The position numbers and the translations under genes were made by a program. A DNA stretch of 64,000 bases from Gammaproteobacteria bacterium (lineage in GTDB: Bacteria > Pseudomonadota > Gammaproteobacteria > Burkholderiales > Nitrosomonadaceae), in contig CP054180.1 of NCBI GenBank assembly GCA_015709635.1, forward strand, positions 620,001 to 684,000, read 5' to 3'. Of this stretch, positions 50,912-59,879 are shown piece after piece (position 1 is the stretch's first letter; each line of letters starts with the position of its first letter). The notes under the pieces are model-generated. The model did not search any database. It was not told where the DNA came from and saw only the letters and a program-made list of their open reading frames with translations.

Positions 50912-51340
50912 CTAGATTGCAGCTGCATTTATTGCAGTTTGAGTTTCACTGGATTGTCCAATTTCTTTCCAGGCATCATGTAGTTCGGTTAATAATTTAT
51001 TGACTTCATTGATGATCTCAAGGTTATTCTGAATATTGGCGACCAGTAGCCGATGTGTCATGTAATCGTAGAGTGCTTGAAGCTTTACTGCTAAATCACC
51101 ACCGGCATTCATATCCAAGCTTGCTTTGAGACCATGATCAATGATCATAATAGCTTTTGAGATCATTTGACCCTTCTCAGCAATTTCATTATGTTGTATG
51201 TGCATTCTGGCTTTTGCTAATGCTTCCTGCGCACCTTCAAATAACATTAGGATAAGTTTGTGTGGATTGGCTGATTCGATACCTGTTTCAATGCCTACAC
51301 GTTGATAGGCAGATATGGTGTTATTCATAGGGGTATACAT
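50912..51340 (-). CDS. fliS: Flagellin chaperone FliS
   Basis: 142 residues. ISAYQRVGIETGIESANPHKLILMLFEGAQEALAKAR (about 9-45) and the KLQALYDYMTHRLLVANIQNNLEIINEVNKLLTELHDAWKEI helices (about 88-129) are FliS signatures. It holds flagellin unfolded for export. AAGGAA before ATG 51340 supports this start. Confidence 0.94.
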   Translation of the reverse strand: MYTPMNNTISAYQRVGIETGIESANPHKLILMLFEGAQEALAKARMHIQHNEIAEKGQMISKAIMIIDHGLKASLDMNAGGDLAVKLQALYDYMTHRLLVANIQNNLEIINEVNKLLTELHDAWKEIGQSSETQTAINAAAI

Positions 51341-51385
51341 TTATATTCCTTTTTTATTGCAAAGAGCATTCTTTAATAATATTTA

Positions 51386-53344
51386 TTAGAGCTTGGATAG
51401 TTGCTGCGTCAGGAAAGTGCTGGTTTGAGTCATGCTTGCCATTGTTGTATCCAATGCCGTGAATTGCGCGCGTATCCGTTTCTCTGTATCGGCAAGCCGT
51501 TGATTCAAAGCATCCCTTTGCGATCCTATATCTTTGATCGATGAATTTATGCCATCTATGCGACTATCAATCAGGTGACCATCCAACATGTCACCTACCA
51601 ATTTATTTAATTTTGCTGCAAAGCCATGCGCAAAATCTATTTCGCCTCTAGCGCCCGTGCTGCCTCCGGTTACATTGAGAACGAGTCCGCTGCTGTCTGC
51701 AGTACCGGTTAATGTTTGACCGGAACCTGTTGCAGCAATGCCATTGATTGTGCCCGCTACGTCTACTCCTGCGGTTTCAACGGGAGTGCCGAATAAATCC
51801 GATTTACCACTTCCCCCGGTGATCGATACGATTGAAGCGGAACCATAGCGGTTCGAAGCGATAGCCAATTTTCCTGCAGACTCGCTAACTGCAACTTTAA
51901 TTCCAGCGGAAGAAAATGCTGAAGCGCCATTAATCTTCGATTGAATTTCAGCGGCTAGAGATGTTGCTGTATAGGTGCCTGCCGCCAGTGTTATATTGGC
52001 ATTTGTACCATCGACAGTAAGACTTAACGAATCATTGACTCCAGTGTTGATAGTCAATGCAGCAGCCGTATTGCCTATGGCAGTACCTTGAGTTGCAATG
52101 CGGCTGATATTCAGTGAATACTTTCCATTGACTGTATCGGATGTAGCACTGGTAAATGATACGAGACTGTCGCTGGTTTTTCCAACAGAGGCGAATAATG
52201 TTGAGACATCTTTAGTGGGATCGTACAGCGCACTAGATAACTTAGATGAATCAAATTGCAATGTTCCATCTGATTGGAAGGAGATACCCACTTCCGATAA
52301 TAAACTTAAGCCTCCACCTGCTGTAGTCAATGGATCGGAGATCGCACTGCGTATCTGTGTCTGAATTGATCGAACCGTTGAATCTCCGGTCAGGATAGAT
52401 GCTTTTTTAGTTGCTGCATCATATTTTGAGAGATTAACGATAGTGGTATTTAAATCATTGAAGGCCTTTACAAATGATGATACGGCGCTTTGAGCACCTG
52501 TGGCGTCGCGCGATACGTTTAGGGTGGTTGTAGTACCTGGGTTTGCTTTTAATAAATTTAACGTAACGCCCTCAAGGGCATCTGTGATGTTGTTTGATGT
52601 TTTGCTAACTGAAATGCCGTCGATAACTAGTGTGGCATTGCTAGCGGCTACAGTTTGTGACAGGTTGGTCGTTCCGCCGGTCGATGCGTCATAAACAAGT
52701 TGAGAAAGCCCTGCATTATCGGTATTGTTTCCATCGTCATCGGATGCAGTTATTTTTAGTGCGTTACTCAAGCCGGTATCTTGAGAAGCAATTACCAAGC
52801 GATTGCCTGTGCCATCGTTGACTATGCTGGCAGATACGCCTGCATTGGCTTGATTGATTGCGTCACGGATACCGGATAGCGATGAATTGCCTGGAGATAT
52901 AGTAATAGACTGTGCCGCTTTATCCGGATTGAGTGTGAACGTGCCGCCATTATATGTACCAAATTGTATGGTTAAAGTACCGCTACCAATTGCTGTGCTT
53001 GTGGTTGCAAAGCTTGCAGATTTTAGCTTCTGTGATTGTGCGAGTGTTTGAATCTCTACAGAGTGACTGCCAGCTATTGCACTTGAGGTTGCGCTTGCGT
53101 TAGCTAGCGTGTTATCAGCAAAATTTGCCGATACAGCGTTAAATTTTGCTGGATCGGATAATGCAGAAAGGCTACTTTGAAATGAGGATAACGCCCCTTT
53201 TAGGGTACCAAAAGCGGTTAGCCGGGTCTGCTGTGTTGCTTCTTTAGTATCCAGGTCTGTCAGCGGTTGGCTTTCCACCTTCATGAGTTGACTGACAATG
53301 CCATTGACATCTAAACCTGATCCTATTCCTGGGGATGAAAGCAT
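51386..53344 (-). CDS. fliD: Flagellar filament cap protein FliD
   Basis: 652 residues. N-terminal LSSPGIGSGLDVNGIVSQLMKVESQPL and C-terminal DIGSQRDALNQRLADTEKRIRAQFTALDTTMASMTQTSTFLTQQLSKL (about 605-652) are the conserved D0 coils; the Ser/Thr-rich middle forms the cap plate. It caps the filament and aids flagellin insertion. Its middle is long compared with enterobacterial FliD (about 470). Confidence 0.95.
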   Translation of the reverse strand: MLSSPGIGSGLDVNGIVSQLMKVESQPLTDLDTKEATQQTRLTAFGTLKGALSSFQSSLSALSDPAKFNAVSANFADNTLANASATSSAIAGSHSVEIQTLAQSQKLKSASFATTSTAIGSGTLTIQFGTYNGGTFTLNPDKAAQSITISPGNSSLSGIRDAINQANAGVSASIVNDGTGNRLVIASQDTGLSNALKITASDDDGNNTDNAGLSQLVYDASTGGTTNLSQTVAASNATLVIDGISVSKTSNNITDALEGVTLNLLKANPGTTTTLNVSRDATGAQSAVSSFVKAFNDLNTTIVNLSKYDAATKKASILTGDSTVRSIQTQIRSAISDPLTTAGGGLSLLSEVGISFQSDGTLQFDSSKLSSALYDPTKDVSTLFASVGKTSDSLVSFTSATSDTVNGKYSLNISRIATQGTAIGNTAAALTINTGVNDSLSLTVDGTNANITLAAGTYTATSLAAEIQSKINGASAFSSAGIKVAVSESAGKLAIASNRYGSASIVSITGGSGKSDLFGTPVETAGVDVAGTINGIAATGSGQTLTGTADSSGLVLNVTGGSTGARGEIDFAHGFAAKLNKLVGDMLDGHLIDSRIDGINSSIKDIGSQRDALNQRLADTEKRIRAQFTALDTTMASMTQTSTFLTQQLSKL

Positions 53345-53374
53345 TTTTAGACCCTATCCATATTATGATATTAA

Positions 53375-53746
53375 TTATGCCTTGCCGTTGAATAACAATC
53401 CTTGGACCTTGTCCAATGTGCGAGCTATTTCAACAGCTTCTTCGGACGGGATCTGCCGAATGACTTCTTCAGTGTGTACGTCCATTACTTTGATAATTGT
53501 TTTGCCAGTATCTTCGTCAATTGAGAATCGCAAATTGTGAGCCAAATTGTCTACAGTACCTTGAATTTTCTGAACAGCTTGGTTAATTTGTTCTTCGGAC
53601 TGTGGGTTGCTATTTACTTTAGATTCTACGGTTGAAACAGGCGGAAGCGCAGTGTCCGAATTAGGTGCTGATACTTTTCTTGCACTTGGTGATGATGGCG
53701 AAGATGCTGGGAGCGCTCCGATCGCATTTAATTGGTTGATGGTCAT
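53375..53746 (-). CDS. flaG: Flagellar protein FlaG
   Basis: 123 residues. Ser/Pro-rich N-terminus, then the FlaG domain QPVQKI-like start (EEQINQAVQKIQGTVDNLAHNLRFSIDEDTGKTIIKVMDVHTEEVIRQIPSEEAVEIARTL, about 52-112). FlaG proteins influence filament length. AAGGAG sits just upstream of ATG 53746, inside the right arm of the IR that follows fliC. Confidence 0.92.
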   Translation of the reverse strand: MTINQLNAIGALPASSPSSPSARKVSAPNSDTALPPVSTVESKVNSNPQSEEQINQAVQKIQGTVDNLAHNLRFSIDEDTGKTIIKVMDVHTEEVIRQIPSEEAVEIARTLDKVQGLLFNGKA

Positions 53747-53760
53747 TTTTGTAACTCCTT

Positions 53761-53821
53761 AAATAAGGCTGAAAAGAGTATGAGATGTTTCTTGAGTTCC
53801 CAAGCTCTGTTAGCCTTATTT
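53761..53821. terminator. Nested inverted repeat between fliC and flaG
   Basis: AAATAAGGCT (53761-53770) and AGCCTTATTT (53812-53821) form a perfect 10-bp dyad; inside, CTTG-AGTTCC-CAAG (53791-53804) forms a second stem. It begins 31 bp past the fliC stop and its far arm lies directly before the flaG ribosome site. It can act as fliC transcript end, processing site, or translation control of flaG. Confidence 0.6.
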
Positions 53822-53851
53822 AATTCACAGTATCACTAGATTACGAATTGT

Positions 53852-55315
53852 TTAACGTAATAGTGATAGTACGTTGTTAGGTAATGAGTTCGCCTGCGCA
53901 AGAATTGCAGTACCAGCTTGTTGCAGAATTTGCCCACGAGTCAGGTTGGCTGATTCTGCTGCAAAGTCGGCATCTTGAATCCGGCTGCGAGAAGCGGAAA
54001 GATTTTCCGATGCGGTTTGCAGGTTTGCAATCGTTGAACTAAAACGATTCTGAATAGCACCTAGATCACCACGTGAGCTATTTATAGATTTTAAAGCTTC
54101 ATCCAGTGTTCTAATTGCCGTTTGTGCATTGGTTGCCGAAGATATATCCAATGTTGCCACTGAGTTAAATGAGCTGGAGGTGGCACCAAATACATCAGCA
54201 TTTGCACCGCTAGCGGATATTTGTCCATAAGAGCTTGAAAGCTCAACAGTGCCTGTTGCAATAGTTGAGTCAGTAGCTGCACCACCCGTTAATGTGGTTG
54301 TGGTAGTACCAGCCACAACATCTGCTGTTTTCGTTGCGCCGGTGTTGTTAAAATCTTCTATTCCGATATCTCTTCCATCGGCTGTAGTTAACGTAATAAC
54401 TGATTTGTTGGATGAGTTTGAGAAAGAGGCGGTTACACCGGTAAGTGATTGTAGTCCATTTATGGCAGAGGCTAATCCGCTTAAATCGGAAGTATCAGTA
54501 ACTGTGGCGGAAACTGTGTTGCCATTCAAATTAAATGATACAGTGCCAGCTGAAGCGATATTGCCTAACGTAGCGCTATTTGTAGCAGTTGCGGTAACGC
54601 CAATGTTAGAGGCGGCAGAATTAATTGCTGCTGCTATGGTTTTTGCATCGGCACCAGCTGCATAGCTAATACTGCCCGTGGCTCCTTTATTATTGGCAAG
54701 TACTAAGTTAGTTTCAGCAGTAACTCCATTACCAGCTGAGTTATTAGCGGAAGCAGCGGTTGTAGTGTTGACGGCGGTACCATTTGTAGTTAGTACGTTA
54801 CTGCCTAAAGCGGTTGCGCGAGCATCACCGATTGATGCAATGTTGATGGTTTGGTTTGCATTTGCACCAACTTGGAAGCTTTGATTAAGGAAGGATCCAT
54901 CCAATAAATTTAAGCCGTTAAATTGGGTTTGGCTGGCAACACGAGTTACCTCTGCACTTAATTGAGCAGCCTCGGCTTGTAGCGAAGCGCGATCACTAGC
55001 GCTATTGGTTGCGTTGGCAGATTGAACCGCTAGTTCACGGATACGTTGCAAGTTGTTGCCAATTTCGCCTAGGGCACCTTCGGCGGTTTGCGACAGTGAG
55101 ATACCGTCATTGGCGTTACGTACAGCTTGGTTTAGACCGCGAATTTGCGAGGTCATCCTTTCTGAAATTGCCAAGCCGGCGGCGTCGTCTTTAGCACTGT
55201 TGATGCGTAGGCCGGACGATAAGCGTGTTAAAGATGTGTTTAATGCACTTTGTGAAGTATTTAAGTTACGTTGTGCATTTAGTGAAGCTACATTAGAGTT
55301 AATAATTGCTGGCAT
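53852..55315 (-). CDS. fliC: Flagellin
   Basis: 487 residues. Conserved N-terminal D0/D1 (INSNVASLNAQRNLNTSQSALNTSLTRLSSGLRINSAKDDAAGLAISERM, about 4-53) and C-terminal D1/D0 (LGAIQNRFSSTIANLQTASENLSASRSRIQDADFAAESANLTRGQILQQAGTAILAQANSLPNNVLSLLR, about 418-487) domains; a variable Ala/Ser/Thr-rich middle (about 180-400). It is the filament subunit, exported through the flagellar type III system. AAGGAGA before the ATG and a sigma-28 promoter at 55419-55445. Confidence 0.97.
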   Translation of the reverse strand: MPAIINSNVASLNAQRNLNTSQSALNTSLTRLSSGLRINSAKDDAAGLAISERMTSQIRGLNQAVRNANDGISLSQTAEGALGEIGNNLQRIRELAVQSANATNSASDRASLQAEAAQLSAEVTRVASQTQFNGLNLLDGSFLNQSFQVGANANQTINIASIGDARATALGSNVLTTNGTAVNTTTAASANNSAGNGVTAETNLVLANNKGATGSISYAAGADAKTIAAAINSAASNIGVTATATNSATLGNIASAGTVSFNLNGNTVSATVTDTSDLSGLASAINGLQSLTGVTASFSNSSNKSVITLTTADGRDIGIEDFNNTGATKTADVVAGTTTTTLTGGAATDSTIATGTVELSSSYGQISASGANADVFGATSSSFNSVATLDISSATNAQTAIRTLDEALKSINSSRGDLGAIQNRFSSTIANLQTASENLSASRSRIQDADFAAESANLTRGQILQQAGTAILAQANSLPNNVLSLLR

Positions 55316-55379
55316 TTGGGTTCTCCTTTTTGATAACTATTGATTTTTGGCATAATTGCCATTTACGACGTTGGCAGCC

Positions 55380-55418
55380 CTGCAATCCAAGAGGGTGTTT
55401 AACCACCGTTGATTGCAG
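55380..55418. promoter_or_regulatory. Inverted repeat at the fliC transcription start
   Basis: CTGCAATC (55380-55387) and GATTGCAG (55411-55418) are a perfect 8-bp dyad around an inner GGTG-TTTAA-CACC-like stem. It directly abuts the sigma-28 -10, so the predicted start of transcription falls in its right arm. It could form a 5' leader hairpin or a repressor site. Confidence 0.5.
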
Positions 55419-55445
55419 TTATCGGAAATCATTTTGGAAAGTTTA
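55419..55445 (-). promoter_or_regulatory. Sigma-28 promoter of fliC
   Basis: On the minus strand TAAACTTT, 11 bp, TCCGATAA match the sigma-28 (FliA) consensus TAAAGTTT-N11-GCCGATAA at 7 of 8 positions in each half. The leader to fliC is about 97 nt. Confidence 0.85.
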
Positions 55446-55620
55446 GGATTTTACTTTCATGATTTTTGTCTAATCTATTGGTTAATATAAGTTATTAATG
55501 GCGAAAAATAATTTTTTCGCGTAAAATTATCTTGTGAAATATGGAATATATTCATAAAGTTAATTTGTGAGGTTAAGAGAAACCATCTGTTATATCGACT
55601 TCAACCGGCGATGCGTTGAA

Positions 55621-57192
55621 ATGAATACTGAAAAGGAATTAAAAATCTTGATGATTGAGCATTCTGAGAAGAATGTTGATCAGGTATTGCAAATACTTTC
55701 GCAGGCAGGTTTTAAGGCGGATTACCTGCGTGTCAGTACGGTAGCCACTTTGCGTGATGCGCTGAAAATTCGGGATTGGGATGTCATTTTATCCGACTAT
55801 GATTTGCCTCAGTTAAGTGCGCAGGAAGCTTTGCAAATCATGGAAAGTGAAGAGCTGGATATACCACTGATAATCATATCCAGCCGGATAGGCGAAGAAG
55901 CGGCAGAACATATTATGGCGTTAGGTGCCTATGATTTCATGATGAAATCGAATCTTGCCCGATTGGTTCCAATAATCAGGCGCAGCTTACATGAAGTTGA
56001 GAACTTCCAGCGTTTCATTACAACACAAACTGCATTGCAAAAGAGTGAGGCGCTTTTTCAAGCGATTACGTCAAATCTTCCGGGTGTGGTTTTTCAATTT
56101 TCATTATCTAGTAATAACCAAACGAGCTTTCCGTATGTGAGCGATGCCAGTGAAACGCTACTGGGATTATCTCCCCAGATACTTATGGAAAAGCCTGAGC
56201 TGTTTCCTGCATTAATCTTGCCGGAAGACAAAAAATCTTATCATCAGTTGATGATGACATCCGCTGAGCAACTTTCAACCTGGAACTGGGAAGGTTGTAT
56301 TCAGGTAAAAGGTGACAGCGATATCAAATGGATCAGCCTGCGTGCAACACCAAGGAGAATGGCGAATGGCGTTACTCTTTGGGATGGGATTATGATTAAC
56401 ATTACACGTAATAAGCTGACCGAAAGAGAGATTGTGCGTTCCCGTGAGCAGCTTGCGGAGTTATCGTCTTATTTGCAGAGAGTAAAAGAGCAGGAGCGGG
56501 CTCGAATTGCGCGCGAAATTCACGATGATATCGGCGGAACGTTAACTGCAATCAAATGTGAGTTGTATCCTTGCATGGATACAACAATAAGAAAACCGGA
56601 GTTTTATCAACAGAAAGCGAGGTCGATCGAGTCGCTTGTGGATCGAGTAATCGATAGTACACGGCGGATTTCACTTGATTTGCGGCCGGGAATTCTGGAT
56701 TGCGGTATTGTGGCGGCGGTACAATGGCAGGCCAAAGAATTTAGTGACCGTACCGGCATTGCCTGTAAAGTTGCATGCGCGGATGATGAAATATCGCTAG
56801 ATTCCGATTTGGCGATAGCGATCTTTCGCGTTTTCCAGGAGACCCTGACCAATATTTCCAAGCACGCCAGCGCTTCCCGGATTCAGGTCAAGCTTGTCGA
56901 ATTGGAAGGGTTGATTTTTCTTGAAGTGGTGGATAATGGGTGTGGTATTACTAATATTGATATGGAAAAGCAGGACTCTTTTGGGATACGGGGAATGCGC
57001 GAACGCTGCCAGCAGTTGAAAGGAAACTTCCATATTGCTGGAGATCCCGGTAAAGGAACAAAAGTGACGATACTGATACCCACCGGTAACTTGGATTATC
57101 AACCTCATGTGGTTGAATTGGAAGGTAAGCTTAAAGGTTCTGTGCAGCCTCAGGCAGCGATAAAAAAGAAAAAGAAGGTTTCGCGGCTTTAG
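55621..57192 (+). CDS. REC-PAS-histidine kinase (NarL-type)
   Basis: 523 residues from ATG 55621; GTG 55567 is an alternative and neither has a good ribosome site. A receiver domain comes first (about 7-125, DVILSDYDLPQ with the phosphorylatable Asp, and MMKSN for the conserved Lys). Then a PAS sensor domain (about 150-280), a HisKA_3 dimerisation helix with the phospho-His in AREIHDDIGGTLTAIK, and an ATPase domain with FQETLTNISKHA and VVDNGCGI. No membrane helix, so it is cytoplasmic. An Arg/Lys-rich tail ends KKKKKVSRL. The LuxR-type regulator 15 bp downstream is its likely partner. The input is unknown. Confidence 0.9.
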   Translation: MNTEKELKILMIEHSEKNVDQVLQILSQAGFKADYLRVSTVATLRDALKIRDWDVILSDYDLPQLSAQEALQIMESEELDIPLIIISSRIGEEAAEHIMALGAYDFMMKSNLARLVPIIRRSLHEVENFQRFITTQTALQKSEALFQAITSNLPGVVFQFSLSSNNQTSFPYVSDASETLLGLSPQILMEKPELFPALILPEDKKSYHQLMMTSAEQLSTWNWEGCIQVKGDSDIKWISLRATPRRMANGVTLWDGIMINITRNKLTEREIVRSREQLAELSSYLQRVKEQERARIAREIHDDIGGTLTAIKCELYPCMDTTIRKPEFYQQKARSIESLVDRVIDSTRRISLDLRPGILDCGIVAAVQWQAKEFSDRTGIACKVACADDEISLDSDLAIAIFRVFQETLTNISKHASASRIQVKLVELEGLIFLEVVDNGCGITNIDMEKQDSFGIRGMRERCQQLKGNFHIAGDPGKGTKVTILIPTGNLDYQPHVVELEGKLKGSVQPQAAIKKKKKVSRL

Positions 57193-57207
57193 AAGCCGGA
57201 GGTTTTC

Positions 57208-57840
57208 ATGATAAGTGTGATGATTGCTGATGACCATGCGATTGTGCGTCAGGGTTTGAAACAAATACTGAGTGAAACTGATGATATAAAAGTAACCGGT
57301 GAAGCGGAGACCGGATTTCAGGCAATCAAAATTGCACGGCAGCAAGACTTCGATGTCATGTTGCTGGATATTTCACTACCGGATAGAAATGGTATTGAAA
57401 TTTTAAAGCAGATTAAAAAAGATAAACCAAGTCTGGCAGTGCTCATGCTCAGTATGCATAACGAGCATGAATTTGCCATTCGTGCATTGAAGGCGGGTGC
57501 GTCCGGTTACCTCAATAAACAAAGCGCGCCGGCGCAATTGGTAGTGGCTATCCGCCAAGTGGCGGCTGGCGATAAGTATGTCAGCCCGGTCGTTGCGCAA
57601 GAACTTGCCAATATCATTAATTCGGATGTCGATAAGCCGCTGCACTCCACATTATCCGACCGGGAATATCAAACTCTGTGTTTCATTGCTGCCGGTAAAA
57701 CGTTGTCGGAGATATCAACCGAGATGTTTCTGAGTCCCAAAACAGTCAGCGTTTATCGGGCACGGTTACTGGAGAAACTCAAGCTGACCAACAATTCGGA
57801 ACTTATTCGTTATGCGATAAAGAATAAATTGGTCGACTGA
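57208..57840 (+). CDS. LuxR/NarL-family response regulator
   Basis: 210 residues. N-terminal receiver (MIADDHAIVRQGLKQIL, Asp in MLLDISLPDRNG, Lys in GYLNKQSAP) and a C-terminal LuxR-type HTH (LSDREYQTLCFIAAGKTLSEISTEMFLSPKTVSVYRARLLEKL, about 150-192). It follows the REC-PAS-kinase by 15 bp on the same strand and forms a two-component pair with it. Targets unknown; nearby flagellar and c-di-GMP genes are candidates. Confidence 0.92.
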   Translation: MISVMIADDHAIVRQGLKQILSETDDIKVTGEAETGFQAIKIARQQDFDVMLLDISLPDRNGIEILKQIKKDKPSLAVLMLSMHNEHEFAIRALKAGASGYLNKQSAPAQLVVAIRQVAAGDKYVSPVVAQELANIINSDVDKPLHSTLSDREYQTLCFIAAGKTLSEISTEMFLSPKTVSVYRARLLEKLKLTNNSELIRYAIKNKLVD

Positions 57841-57894
57841 TTTTCTGGTTGTTATTACGTCAGTTAATTTTTTCAGTTTTTTATCGGATTAGGA

Positions 57895-57921
57895 TTAAGA
57901 TTTATGCCGCTTGGCCGATAC
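57895..57921 (+). promoter_or_regulatory. Sigma-28-type promoter of the first GGDEF gene
   Basis: TTAAGATT, 11 bp, GCCGATAC match the FliA consensus at 6/8 and 7/8 positions. Predicted leader to ATG 57972 is about 44 nt. Confidence 0.6.
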
Positions 57922-57971
57922 TTTTTAACTCTTTGAACTGCTGGATACTGTAATTAATTTTGGCCAATGCT

Positions 57972-59663
57972 ATGAAGCAATTAAAAGACTCCAACCCGAC
58001 TATCATTGCACGCGAAACATTGCGGCAGCTCGCATCGCTTAGAATTCCTCCGACACCCGACAATTATCATAAATTGTATAACCAGATTTCAGGAAACTCT
58101 GAAAATACTGCAAATTCCGTTGTGCCCGCAAATCAGGATGCGTCACTGGAGAATGCCACAATTGAATCTGTGCCGGATTGGGGAGAAACGATAGAAACGT
58201 TGTTGAAACAGCTCGAGAACAAACAAGGCGCGTTAACGACCGCGAAAAAGAAAGAAGGAGTGAATCGGGTTCTGGTCAAGTTCTCGAAGGATTCAAAGCA
58301 ACTGCATAATAAGCTGAAAGCGCTGATTGATTCATGGGGAGCATCAGCAGTTGCGGCCCAAGAATTAACTACGGATCTTCAGACAGAAGATGCCATATCG
58401 CAGGACTCGGATAAACATACTCAATCAAAACGAGTAGCTTTGCAGCAAACTTCTTCTGCCGGTCATTTTACGGATCAACTGCTGGGGGTGCTGGCACAAA
58501 TGCTGGAGCATGTTGTCGTCCGGCAGGTGGATGATATCGCTTTAGCTGATGAAGCGAGAATGCTGGCACAGCAGGTGCGGAAGATTCAGGAAAAATCGGA
58601 AATGGAGCAATTCACGGCTGATTTTGGTCAATTTTGCCGCAAATTTGATGCCTATGGTGAGAATGGCCGCAAATTGCAACAGGGCTTGCTTAAGCTACTC
58701 AATATGCTGATGAATAACACCGGTGAGCTACTGGCTGAGGATCAATGGATCGGTGCCCAGATCGGTAAATTGCGTGAAACAATATCCAGACCGCTGGATT
58801 TACAGGTTATTGAAGAAGCGGAACACTATCTGGAAGAAATCTCGCAAAGACAGGAAATAATCCGGCGTAACTTGAGCGAAGCCAAGCTGACACTGAAGCT
58901 GATGGTGACTTCATTGATCACCAATATTGAGGAGCTGAGCGATACGACCGGCGAGTATCAAGTAAAGCTGGAGCAATATTCCGAAAAAATCAGTAAAACG
59001 GATGATATAAAAGAGTTGAATCAGCTGCTGGCGCAACTCATGGATGAAACCAAGCAGATGCAAAAAAGCGCATTAAATTACCGCAATGATTTTCTCGCGG
59101 CACGCGCTGAAGTCAGCATGGCGCAGGATAAAATCAATCAACTTGAAACCGAGTTGCAGGAAATGGGTGAAAAGGTCCATGAGGATCATCTGACCGGTAT
59201 ACTGAACCGGCGTGGTTTAGATAACGCTTTTGACCGCGAAACTTCCCGTTCAGTACGCCATAAGACGCCACTATGTTTTGCTCTGCTGGATATTGATAAT
59301 TTCAAACAGTTAAATGATACGCATGGCCACAAAGTAGGTGATGATGCGTTAGTGTATTTGGTTGAATCGGTTAAAGACACAACACGTCCCGAGGATGTCG
59401 TGTCACGCTATGGTGGTGAAGAATTTGTGATTCTACTGCCGAATACAAGTCTTGAAGAAGCCGTTCAGATTCTATCCAGGATACGGCGGAATCTGACCAA
59501 GAAGTTTTTTTTGCATGAGAATAAACGCTTGCTGATTACTTTTAGTGCTGGTGTTGCACAGCTGCGAACAGGAGAGTCTCAGGAAAGTATTTACAAGCGC
59601 GCCGATGAAGCAATGTATCGTGCAAAAAAAGGCGGTAAGAATCAGATCTTTATTTCTGAGTAA
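57972..59663 (+). CDS. Diguanylate cyclase with long coiled-coil N-terminus
   Basis: 563 residues from ATG 57972 (a TTG 12 bases upstream is in frame). The N-terminal ~380 residues begin with ARETLRQLASLRIPPTPDNYHKLYN and are largely alpha-helical, with heptad-like stretches (for example LNYRNDFLAARAEVSMAQDKINQLETELQEM). The C-terminal GGDEF domain has DHLTGILNRRGLD, active site RYGGEEFVILLP and inhibitory site RPED five residues before it, so it should make c-di-GMP and be product-inhibited. No membrane helix. Its GGDEF half closely resembles the next diguanylate cyclase gene, so the pair may stem from duplication. Confidence 0.92.
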   Translation: MKQLKDSNPTIIARETLRQLASLRIPPTPDNYHKLYNQISGNSENTANSVVPANQDASLENATIESVPDWGETIETLLKQLENKQGALTTAKKKEGVNRVLVKFSKDSKQLHNKLKALIDSWGASAVAAQELTTDLQTEDAISQDSDKHTQSKRVALQQTSSAGHFTDQLLGVLAQMLEHVVVRQVDDIALADEARMLAQQVRKIQEKSEMEQFTADFGQFCRKFDAYGENGRKLQQGLLKLLNMLMNNTGELLAEDQWIGAQIGKLRETISRPLDLQVIEEAEHYLEEISQRQEIIRRNLSEAKLTLKLMVTSLITNIEELSDTTGEYQVKLEQYSEKISKTDDIKELNQLLAQLMDETKQMQKSALNYRNDFLAARAEVSMAQDKINQLETELQEMGEKVHEDHLTGILNRRGLDNAFDRETSRSVRHKTPLCFALLDIDNFKQLNDTHGHKVGDDALVYLVESVKDTTRPEDVVSRYGGEEFVILLPNTSLEEAVQILSRIRRNLTKKFFLHENKRLLITFSAGVAQLRTGESQESIYKRADEAMYRAKKGGKNQIFISE

Positions 59664-59879
59664 TTTCTCTAACTTTCTGTTAGTTAATAGATATATTCTT
59701 TTTTTCGGTAAATAGCGCCGATTTCCCTTTTTATTCATTCAATCCATTCGCAGACTGCTCTGTTACTGTTATTGACATAGCAGTCTACACCGGAATGGGT
59801 TCTCCTTCGCAATCCAACGAATTATCTCCCGAACTGGTATAGCCTGTGGCTTAAATGATGTCAACTGAGGAGGATAGCC

